Shown in pieces: positions 1 to 5,537 of a stretch of 5,591 nucleotides of DNA (position 1 is the stretch's first letter; every line of letters starts with the position of its first letter). Location of the stretch: NCBI GenBank assembly GCA_938004375.1, contig CALKWH010000279.1:1-5591 (forward strand). The letters are read 5' to 3'. Both the position numbers and the translations under genes were made by a program. Under the pieces are notes generated by a model. That model did not search any database. It had not been told where the DNA came from and was given only the letters and a program-made list of their open reading frames with translations. This stretch comes from an uncultured Pseudomonadota bacterium (GTDB taxonomy: Bacteria > Myxococcota_A > Polyangia > HGW-17).

Positions 1-44
1 ATCGTATTCGGTGACTGGAGTTCAGACGTGTGCTCTTCCGATCT
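1..44 (+). other. Illumina TruSeq i7/read-2 adapter contamination (left end)
   Basis: Positions 11-44 match the TruSeq read-2 adapter exactly, beginning GTGACTGGAGTTCAG and ending CTCTTCCGATCT. Positions 3-10 (CGTATTCG) sit where the i7 index lies, and 1-2 (AT) are the end of the P7 flank. The insert starts at 45. Translated from the GTG at 11, this stretch gives the well-known artefact peptide containing [10 protein letters not shown], so any protein starting here is false. This is synthetic sequence and should be trimmed. Confidence 0.98.
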
Positions 45-499
45 CCCTCCTTCGCCCCGGTGCCGTGGCAGGCCTCGCAGGCGACCTGACGGTTCACAGT
101 CAGCGACTTCTGGGCGCCGAACAGCGACTCGTGGAAGGTGAGCTGCAATCCCATGACGATATCCTCGCCCTTGCGACGGGCCCGGTGGCCCCCGCCGAAC
201 AGGTCGCCGAAGATATCGCCGAGGTTGGAGAAGATGTCGTCCATGTTCGAGAACCCGCCGAACGGGCTCCCCCCGCCGGAGCCGGAGAACCCGAAGCGGT
301 CGAAGGCCGCCCGCTTGTCCGGATCCGAGAGCACCGAGTAGGCCTCGGCGGCCTCCTTGAACTTCTCCTCGGCCTCGTGATCGCCGGGGTTGCGGTCCGG
401 ATGATATTGCTGGGCCAGCTTGCGGTACGCCTTCTTGATCTCGTCGGCCGAGGCTTCCCGGGCGACACCGAGGACTTCGTAATAATCTCGTTTGGACAT
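45..499 (-). CDS. dnaJ: DnaJ (Hsp40) co-chaperone, N-terminal part only, 3' end cut by contig end
   Basis: This is a cytosolic J-protein that delivers unfolded clients to DnaK and stimulates its ATPase. Visible are 151 codons. Residues 4-70 form the J domain (RDYYEVLGV start, HPD motif at 33-35, DPDKRAAFD near 60-67). A Gly/Phe-rich linker follows (about 70-104), then the start of C-terminal domain I (KGEDI.MGLQLTF.ES.FG). The first zinc-binding repeat, CEACHGTG, lies at 141-148; this Zn motif favours true DnaJ over CbpA-type proteins. The remaining zinc repeats, the substrate-binding domain and the stop are missing because the insert ends at 45. The frame stays open through the adapter, so a gene caller would add artificial residues. 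The ATG at 499 lies 12 bp after the stop of the upstream OmpA lipoprotein gene. Only a weak GGA Shine-Dalgarno is present, which suggests translational coupling in one operon. Confidence 0.95.
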
Positions 500-511
500 G
501 GTGGATCCGGG

Positions 512-1285
512 CTACATCTTCGGGATCTCGGGCATGATCGTGATCTCGATGCGGCGGTTGAACTTGCGGTTGTCCTCGGAGTCATTGGGCTTCACGGGCT
601 GGAACTCGGAGTAACCGGCGGCCGAGAGCATGTTCGGAGGGACGCCCGCCTCCTGCAACACGCGCAGCACGGCGACGGCGCGGACCGAGGAGAGCTCCCA
701 GTTGTCCTGCCAGCCGGAGCGCTTCACCGGCTCGTCGTCGGTGTGCCCGGAGACCTGGAAGTGGCGACCGGTAAACTGGGCGAGCACCACTGCGACGTCC
801 TTGAGGGCGGCGATGCCCTCGGTGCGGACCTTGGCCTTGCCCGGGTCGAAGAGGATGTTGGCCTTGAGCTTGATGACCAGCCGGCCGTTGAAGTTCACCA
901 CCTCGAGGTTGCCCGAGTCGATGAGCTTGCGGAACTTTTCTTCCATGATCCTGAGCGACTTCATGCGCTCCTCGGCCTCGGCGCGGGCACGGCGGAGCTC
1001 CTCGAGCTCCTCCTTGGTGGCCTCGAGTTGATCCTTGAGCTCGCCGGCCTCACCGGAGACGCGGGCGTGCTTCTCCTTCCACTCGCCGAGCTCGCCGCCC
1101 AACCGTTTGTTGTCGGCGGTCTTGAGCTCGAGCTCCTTCTTCAGACTCTCGCGGGCCTGCTCCAAAGTGGTCTTCTCCATCTGGAGCTTCTTGTAGCGGG
1201 CGAGCTGGGATTCGTATTTCCCCTTGGTGACGCAGCCGGTGAGGGCGAGCGCACCGAGGACAATGAGAATATATATTTTTTTCAT
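512..1285 (-). CDS. OmpA-family outer-membrane lipoprotein with coiled coil and OmpA/MotB peptidoglycan-binding domain
   Basis: This 257-residue protein probably tethers the outer membrane to peptidoglycan. It begins with a lipoprotein signal peptide (MKKIYILIVLGALALTGC) whose lipobox LTGC makes Cys18 the lipidated residue. Val at +2 is not the Asp that retains lipoproteins in the inner membrane, so outer-membrane sorting is expected. Residues about 22-122 are a Lys/Glu/Leu-rich coiled coil. Residues about 127-252 are an OmpA/MotB C-terminal domain: ILFDPGKA near 144-151, GHTDDEP at 180-186 with the peptidoglycan-contacting Asp183, NWELSSVRA at 195-203 with Arg202, and NRRIEI at 243-248. The NWELS..RA form resembles MotB-like and free-standing OmpA lipoproteins more than classical Pal. 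The ATG at 1285 has GAGGG 4 bases upstream (1290-1294). It lies 51 bp after the BI-1 gene and 12 bp before dnaJ. The first codons are unusually AT-rich, with seven consecutive A after the start codon. Confidence 0.93.
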   Translation of the reverse strand: MKKIYILIVLGALALTGCVTKGKYESQLARYKKLQMEKTTLEQARESLKKELELKTADNKRLGGELGEWKEKHARVSGEAGELKDQLEATKEELEELRRARAEAEERMKSLRIMEEKFRKLIDSGNLEVVNFNGRLVIKLKANILFDPGKAKVRTEGIAALKDVAVVLAQFTGRHFQVSGHTDDEPVKRSGWQDNWELSSVRAVAVLRVLQEAGVPPNMLSAAGYSEFQPVKPNDSEDNRKFNRRIEITIMPEIPKM

Positions 1286-1336
1286 GTCACCCTCGCGGAG
1301 CGGAAACTGCCGTCGGTCTGACGGAGGCCGTCCGGA

Positions 1337-2038
1337 CTAGTCGCGACCGCTCAGGATGGTCAGCAGGTCCAGCAGATACAGGAACAGACCGATGAGGTCG
1401 ATGAAGAGCATCCAGGCCGCGCTGACCGCCTCGTCCTCGTGGATGCGGTGGATCACCTGCGAGGTGTCGAACAGGATGTACAGCGCGAAAACGGCGGTGC
1501 CGCCGGCGGCCACGGCCAGGTGCAGCATGGGGGAGTCGACGAAGAACCGCAGGATGCCGGCGCCGATGAGCAACAGCAGCATGACGAACAGGAAGCCACC
1601 CAGGAAGGAGAAGTCCTTCTTGGTGACGTGCACGAACGCCGTCAGGCCGCCGAACACCAGCAGAGAAAGTACGGCGGCCTGCGCGAAGATCGAGCCCAGG
1701 CCGGCGGCGACGTACATCTTCGCGAGCACCCCCAGAAAGACGCCCTCGAGGATGGCGTAGATGCCGAAAAGCACCAGGTTCAGGCCCTTCGTTCGACTGG
1801 TGAACATGCCGATGATCAGCACGCCCATGGAGGCGGCGAACAGGCCCCAGAAGAAGCCGCGGCTGATGCTCTCGAGGGCGATCTGGCGATAGGCCACGAA
1901 ACCCGTCAGCACCATCAGGGCTACTGCGCCAAATAAATAATTATAGACCTTGGCAATGAACGCACCGCGGGCGCTGATCTCCAACGAGCCGACGCCGTCC
2001 TCGATCCTCTCACCACGAACTGATTTCAACATGGCCAT
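1337..2038 (-). CDS. Bax inhibitor-1/YccA family integral membrane protein
   Basis: This 233-residue inner-membrane protein belongs to the TMBIM/BI-1 family. Family members such as Bacillus YetJ act as pH-sensitive calcium leak channels, and E. coli YccA modulates the FtsH protease; the role of this copy is not known. A polar N-terminus (1-30) precedes seven hydrophobic segments at roughly 32-52, 61-80, 87-107, 115-136, 145-165, 170-190 and 208-228. The family signature is clear near the C-terminus: LFDTSQVIHRI (Asp191) and MLFIDLIGLFLYLLDLL (Asp214). These two aspartates match the pH-sensing pair described in YetJ. Full length is normal for the family. The start is well supported by AAGGAG at 2046-2051, 7 bases before ATG 2038; a second ATG two codons later is less well spaced. 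A promoter-like element and stable hairpin lie in the 87-bp gap upstream, so this gene may begin its own transcript and also head the OmpA lipoprotein and dnaJ genes. Confidence 0.95.
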   Translation of the reverse strand: MAMLKSVRGERIEDGVGSLEISARGAFIAKVYNYLFGAVALMVLTGFVAYRQIALESISRGFFWGLFAASMGVLIIGMFTSRTKGLNLVLFGIYAILEGVFLGVLAKMYVAAGLGSIFAQAAVLSLLVFGGLTAFVHVTKKDFSFLGGFLFVMLLLLIGAGILRFFVDSPMLHLAVAAGGTAVFALYILFDTSQVIHRIHEDEAVSAAWMLFIDLIGLFLYLLDLLTILSGRD

Positions 2039-2045
2039 GATGACA

Positions 2046-2052
2046 CTCCTTT
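2046..2052 (-). promoter_or_regulatory. Strong ribosome binding site of the BI-1 gene
   Basis: The minus strand reads AAAGGAG followed by seven bases and ATG (2038). It is close to the ideal anti-16S match and the best such site in the window. It fixes the start at 2038 over the in-frame ATG at 2032. Confidence 0.85.
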
Positions 2053-2072
2053 GGTTTCCCTCACTCGGTTAG

Positions 2073-2086
2073 GTCCCCGAAGGGAC
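2073..2086 (-). other. UUCG-tetraloop hairpin in the 5' leader of the BI-1 gene
   Basis: The minus strand reads GTCCC TTCG GGGAC, a five-pair perfect stem closed by a C(UUCG)G loop, one of the most stable RNA tetraloops known. It begins about one base after the predicted transcript start (near 2087) and ends about 20 bases before the Shine-Dalgarno. No T-run follows, so it is not a normal intrinsic terminator. A 5'-end hairpin like this can protect an mRNA from 5'-end-dependent decay; that role is inferred here. Confidence 0.55.
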
Positions 2087-2093
2087 GCCGACC

Positions 2094-2121
2094 ATCTTAA
2101 TCCCCGCCGGGGAAATTTCAA
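2094..2121 (-). promoter_or_regulatory. Predicted sigma70-like promoter for BI-1, OmpA lipoprotein and dnaJ
   Basis: On the minus strand TTGAAA (2121-2116, five of six to TTGACA) is separated by 16 bases from TAAGAT (2099-2094, four of six to TATAAT). The -35 begins four bases after the stop of the SurA-like gene. The spacer contains a perfect dyad TCCCC-N3-GGGGA at 2101-2113, which could be an operator or just a GC clamp. The expected transcript start is near 2087. The call rests on sequence match only, but such AT-rich hexamers are uncommon in this GC-rich window. Confidence 0.5.
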
Positions 2122-2125
2122 TCCC

Positions 2126-3106
2126 TCATCTGCAATACGTGCCGGCGGGGGGCTTGGGCATCTGACGATCGACCAGGTATTTGTTCTGCAAGCTCATGAG
2201 CCACTCGAGGCCCTTCTGGTTGAGGAGCCGGGCGGTGAGCTCCTCCTTGAGCTTCGCCCGGACCTGATCGTAGGGCAGGTAGCCGGACTCGATCCGCTCG
2301 AGGATCTCGAGGTACCAGACCCCGGCGGTGGTGCGCACGGGCCCCACGATGAAGCCCTCGCCCGGCGCCTTGCCCGTCTTGGGGAACAGTAACTGATCCA
2401 CGGCCGGGGTGTAGGTCCCCGGGGTGACCTCGGCGCGCAACCCACCGGTGGCCGCGCTCCGGGCGCGGCTGTGACGCTCGACCAACTCGGAAAACGGCGT
2501 GCGCTTCGCGATGGCGGCGTCGATGGTCTCGAGCACGACGGGTGTCGCCTCCCGGTCGGGGATGAAAAGCTCACGCACCGAGACCTTTTCCTCGGCATTC
2601 ACCTCGCGGAGCTTCTGCTGATAGAAGGAGCGGATCGCCTGCTCCTCGACGTTGACGGAGAGCTTGACTACCTCGTTCATCAGACGGCTGCGCAAAAGCT
2701 GGCGCCGGACGTCCTTGCGCCAGAGCAGGTAGGGGTAGTTCTGCCCCTCGAGCTTGGCCTGCAGCTCGGCCAGGCTCGCCATGCGGTTCTGCTTGACCAA
2801 CATCTCGATGGTGGCGTTGAGCTCGGTGGAGTCGACGTAGATGTTGTGCTTCTGGGCCTCGACCTCCATGAGCACCATGGCGATCTCGTCCTTCATGGCC
2901 TCGTGCCAGATGTCCTCGATGGCGCGATCCCGATCCGCGCCCGCGGGCATGCGGCAGACGTCCTTCATGTACGGCTGCATCTTCTGCTGCACGTCCGAGA
3001 TGAGGATGATCTGCGGCCCCACCACCACCGCGACGCCCTCGAGCACCTGAGGGGTGGCCGGGGCGGCCAGGAGCAGGATGGGCATCAGCCAGGAAACAAG
3101 AGGCAT
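2126..3106 (-). CDS. SurA-like periplasmic chaperone with one degenerate parvulin domain
   Basis: This 326-residue exported protein probably escorts unfolded outer-membrane proteins through the periplasm. An N-terminal hydrophobic signal sequence (about 1-19, ending AAPATPQ) is followed by a SurA N-terminal core (about 21-165). The core matches SurA features such as VLEGVAVVVGPQIILISDVQ, KQNRMASLAELQAKLEGQNY and the RRQLLRSRLMNEVV helix. A single PPIC-type region (about 173-270) has EKVSVRELFI where active parvulins have a His-Ile-Leu strand, and GVWYLEI where they have a Gly-Tyr-His segment. Neither catalytic histidine is present, so isomerase activity is doubtful. E. coli SurA has two parvulin domains; this protein has one and is about 100 residues shorter. 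The C-terminal helix (about 276-312) returns to the core fold, followed by a short Pro-rich end finishing in Cys-Arg. The ATG at 3106 is 12 bp after the upstream PpiC stop. The possible Shine-Dalgarno AAGG (3117-3120) overlaps that stop codon, implying coupling. Confidence 0.9.
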   Translation of the reverse strand: MPLVSWLMPILLLAAPATPQVLEGVAVVVGPQIILISDVQQKMQPYMKDVCRMPAGADRDRAIEDIWHEAMKDEIAMVLMEVEAQKHNIYVDSTELNATIEMLVKQNRMASLAELQAKLEGQNYPYLLWRKDVRRQLLRSRLMNEVVKLSVNVEEQAIRSFYQQKLREVNAEEKVSVRELFIPDREATPVVLETIDAAIAKRTPFSELVERHSRARSAATGGLRAEVTPGTYTPAVDQLLFPKTGKAPGEGFIVGPVRTTAGVWYLEILERIESGYLPYDQVRAKLKEELTARLLNQKGLEWLMSLQNKYLVDRQMPKPPAGTYCR

Positions 3107-3118
3107 GGGAGGACCGCC

Positions 3119-4303
3119 TTACTGCATGGGAGCGGGAACCGGAGCCGGGGCCGGAGCGGGAGCAGGACCGGGGCCGGGGCCGGGGCCGGGACCGGGACCA
3201 GGGCCGCGGCCGCCGCCGGGCATCTGGCTGGAGCCCATGCGACCGGGGACCATCATCGGGCCGGCGCCGTGGGGACCGCCGGGAGCCACGAAGTCGGGGC
3301 CGGGGCCGGGGCCGGGGCCAGGGCCGGGCTGGGAGGTTGTGTCGACCTTGACCAGGGCGAGCTTGTCCTTGTGGATCTTGATGGTGGCCTTGGCGCGGAG
3401 CTCCTCGACGTACTTCTGGAACTCCTTCTGCTGACGGTCCGTCAGGATACGGCGCTTGAGCTGGTCCTTGACCTCGTCGATCTTCTTGTCGACGGACGGG
3501 CTGATCCCGGACAGGCGCAGCACGGCCCAACCCTTCTCCACCTTCACCGGACCGGTGATGTCGCCCGCCTTGGCCATGGCGAACGTGGCATCGACGATGG
3601 CCTTCTCGACCTTGGAGCCTTCCTTCTCGAAGAAGGGCAGCAGGCCCGAGCGGGTCTTGGACTCCTCGTCGATGCTCTTGTCCTTGACCAGCTGCTGGAA
3701 GGCGCGCAGGTCGCCGGAGGACTTGTCGACCTCGGCGCGCAGGGTCTTGGCGGCGGCCTCGTCGGCGACCACGATGATGCCCACGCGGCGGCGCTCGGGG
3801 CGCTGGAACTCGACGAGGTGCTTGTCGTAGTAGTCCTTCACCTCGACGTCGGTGATCTGTTCCAAGGTCACCCGGCTCTCGATCACGACTTGGCGCTGGC
3901 GGTGGATCATGACGCGCTTGGCGGCCTCGACGACCTCGGGGTTCTTGTCCAGGCCCTGCTTCTTCGCCTCGAGGGCGAGGACCTCGAAGTCGATGGTCGC
4001 CTCGAGGAACTTCTTCTTCTCGTCCTCGCTGGCGTAGCGCTTGCGGATGAACGGGATCTGCTGGTTGATGCGGCGCTCGAGATCGCCCACCGTGATGGTG
4101 CGCTCGCCGATGGTCACCAGGGGCTTGGCCTTGTCGCCGGTGTCGACCGGCGCACCGGGCGCGGCGGCGTCGGTGGCGGCGGGCTGGGCGGCCGGGGGCG
4201 GGGCGGCGGTCTCGGCCGCGCGCACGACGAGGCCCAGGGAGAGGAAGCCGGCGGCGGCGCCGACGAACAATCCGGTCTTCAGGAGTTTATTGGAGGTCTT
4301 CAT
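3119..4303 (-). CDS. Exported SurA/PpiC-type foldase with degenerate parvulin site and Gly-Pro/Ala-Pro tail
   Basis: This 394-residue periplasmic protein belongs to the SurA-N/PPIC family. It has a signal peptide (about 1-29, basic start, hydrophobic core, probable cut after VVRA), an Ala/Pro-rich linker (30-60), a SurA-N-like helical region (about 63-165), a PPIC region (about 168-266) and a C-terminal helix (275-305). The PPIC region keeps SIDEESKTRSGLLPFF at 210-225. However, it has RRVGIIVVAD where active parvulins have AHILV, and KGWAVLRL where they have a His, so both active-site histidines are absent. The tail (326-394) is low-complexity: alternating Pro-Gly at 326-336, a Met/Gly/Pro stretch, then seven Gly-Pro and several Ala-Pro units to the end. 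The ATG at 4303 is preferred over the GTG at 4312: AGAAGG at 4312-4317 is spaced 8 bases from the ATG and overlaps the GTG. It is a paralogue of the gene upstream, 54 bp away, and lies 12 bp before the SurA-like gene. Confidence 0.9.
   Translation of the reverse strand: MKTSNKLLKTGLFVGAAAGFLSLGLVVRAAETAAPPPAAQPAATDAAAPGAPVDTGDKAKPLVTIGERTITVGDLERRINQQIPFIRKRYASEDEKKKFLEATIDFEVLALEAKKQGLDKNPEVVEAAKRVMIHRQRQVVIESRVTLEQITDVEVKDYYDKHLVEFQRPERRRVGIIVVADEAAAKTLRAEVDKSSGDLRAFQQLVKDKSIDEESKTRSGLLPFFEKEGSKVEKAIVDATFAMAKAGDITGPVKVEKGWAVLRLSGISPSVDKKIDEVKDQLKRRILTDRQQKEFQKYVEELRAKATIKIHKDKLALVKVDTTSQPGPGPGPGPGPDFVAPGGPHGAGPMMVPGRMGSSQMPGGGRGPGPGPGPGPGPGPAPAPAPAPVPAPMQ
3122..3205 (-). repeat. Gly-Pro/Ala-Pro coding hexanucleotide repeat
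   Basis: Tandem six-base units, GGCCCC and near variants followed by GCTCCG/GCCCCG types, encode (Gly-Pro)x7 then Ala-Pro units at residues 367-394 of the PpiC paralogue. On the plus strand this reads as runs of three to four G separated by CC, a sequence able to form G-quadruplexes. Third-position variation (GGT, CCT) shows the array is not perfectly homogenised. Confidence 0.9.
3296..3328 (-). repeat. Second Pro-Gly coding GGCCCC repeat block
   Basis: Five six-base units encode alternating Pro-Gly at residues 326-336. Four are identical GGCCCC-type units on the minus strand, and the first carries CCT. It lies about 90 bp from the longer block with a unique Met/Gly/Pro-rich spacer between. 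Short-read assembly may miscount the copies. Confidence 0.9.
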
Positions 4304-4311
4304 GACGTTCA

Positions 4312-4317
4312 CCTTCT
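4312..4317 (-). promoter_or_regulatory. Ribosome binding site that fixes the start of the Gly-Pro-tailed foldase
   Basis: AGAAGG lies 8 bases before ATG 4303. A GTG codon three codons further upstream shares bases with this site, so it cannot be the initiator that the site serves. The protein is therefore 394, not 397, residues. Confidence 0.75.
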
Positions 4318-4357
4318 GCTCAAACGAAAAGGGTTGTGTTCATTCCCGGCCCTGCCG

Positions 4358-5537
4358 TTACGGGTTCGACGGCGGCAGCGGCATGTTCGGCATCGGCGCC
4401 CCACCCAGCGGGTTGTGGCCGTGGGGATCCTTCTCCGAGGAGTCCTCGGTCAAATCCACCGTGACGAGCTTGAGGTTCTCGGGGACCTCCTTCACGCCGT
4501 AGGCGGTCTTCAGGCCGTTGACCCACTCCTGGTACTTCTTCGTGATCATGTCGCGCTCCACCAGGCGCTGCAGACGCTGCTTGGCCTGGTCGAAGGAGAT
4601 GTTGATGGCCTTGCGCAGGTTGTAGCGGCGCAGGACGTGCCAGCCCTTGGCGGTCTGGACGGGGGCGGCCACGGAGTTGTCCTCCTTGAGGGCCCACAGG
4701 GCGTCGGTGATGGCCTTGTCGAAGGCGGCATCGTTCTGCACGACCGCGCGGTGCTTCTCGTCGCCGAGCAGGCCGCCGCGGGTCTTGCTCTCCTCGTCGA
4801 TGGAGTACTTCTCGACGAGCTCGCGCCACAACTTGCTTCGCACGGCGTCGTTCTTCTCGGCCGTGGTCATGTCTTTGTAGATCTTGTCTGCCTCGGCCTT
4901 GGTCTTCACGAGGATGTGAGCGGCGATGAGCCCCTCGGGCTGGACGAACTGGTCCTTGTTGTCCTCGTAGTACTTCTTCATGTCCTCGTCGGTGATGTTC
5001 AGACCCTTGCGGATCTCGGCGATCTTGTCCCGGCGCAGGATGTCGACCATGCGCTTCTCGGCGGCCTCGCGCACCACGGCGTCTTCCTCGAGCTTGCCGG
5101 CCTTGGCCGCGTCGTAGAGCAGGATCTCCTGAATGATGTTGGTGTTCAGGAACTCCTCCTTCTTGTCCTCGGAGGCGTACATGCGCCGCCACGCGGGCGG
5201 ACGGGCGTTGATCTTCTCGTGAAGCTCGCCCACGGTGACGACGATGCCGTTGACCTCGGCCACTGGCATCTTCTTCTCGGCCTCGGTGAGCTCGACCACG
5301 GCCGGCGCGGGGGCCTCCTTGGGCGGGGTGATGCCCATCTCGGCGAAGGCCTTCGCGGGGAAATAGAAGAACTTGCCGTCGGCGCCTTGGAACGGACGCT
5401 GGGCGTCACGGAGCTTCTCGAAGCCGGGGGCGGCCTTGGGAGCGCTCGCCAGGGAGGCCACCGGGCTGTATTCCTTGCCGTCCACGCCCTTGTAGGGCTT
5501 GCCCTGCTCGAGCTTGGTCTTCTCGGCGGCCGAGCCG
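4358..5537 (-). CDS. PpiC/SurA-type peptidyl-prolyl isomerase, 5' end missing (contig end)
   Basis: The visible 392 residues belong to a SurA-N/PPIC protein, presumably periplasmic like its neighbours, although the signal region is cut off. Residues 1-75 hold two copies of a [KR]P[YF]xGxDGK motif 34 residues apart. A Pro/Ala linker (about 70-82) leads to a SurA-N-like region (about 88-195) and a PPIC domain (about 200-305). The PPIC domain keeps AAHILVKT (His207), YSIDEESKTRGGLLG (244-258, with Asp at the position that is Cys in Pin1) and KGWHVLRR (His300). Both parvulin histidines are present, so this member is probably an active prolyl isomerase. The C-terminus (367-392) is rich in Pro, Met and Gly. 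It is paralogous to the next gene, sharing YASED and SIDEESKTR. Gene callers may start it at GTG 5554 and add MCSSDL, which is adapter translation. The true start is outside the window. Confidence 0.9.

Noticed and set aside
11..1321. A plus-strand frame of about 436 codons starting in the left adapter
   Set aside because: It begins with adapter-encoded residues and is antisense to dnaJ and the OmpA lipoprotein gene. No recognisable domain was seen.
1310..1324. Hairpin CCGTC-N5-GACGG in the gap between the BI-1 and OmpA lipoprotein genes, as a terminator
   Set aside because: The stem is only five pairs and is followed by no T-run on the minus strand. It is more likely chance in GC-rich sequence, or at most weak attenuation.
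1940..1945. Perfect TATAAT on the minus strand inside the BI-1 gene
   Set aside because: There is no -35-like hexamer at 16-18 bases and no extended -10. The AT-rich patch encodes Tyr-Asn-Tyr-Leu-Phe at the start of the first membrane helix.
3122..3328. CRISPR-like repeat array
   Set aside because: The units are six bases, tandem and in frame within a coding sequence, with no regular spacers.
4310..4312. GTG as start of the Gly-Pro-tailed foldase
   Set aside because: It overlaps the Shine-Dalgarno AGAAGG that is ideally placed for ATG 4303, and the signal peptide begins naturally at that ATG.
4304..4357. Terminator or promoter in the 54-bp gap between the two PpiC genes
   Set aside because: Apart from the ribosome site at its end I see no stem followed by a T-run and no convincing promoter hexamers. 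The two genes are probably co-transcribed.
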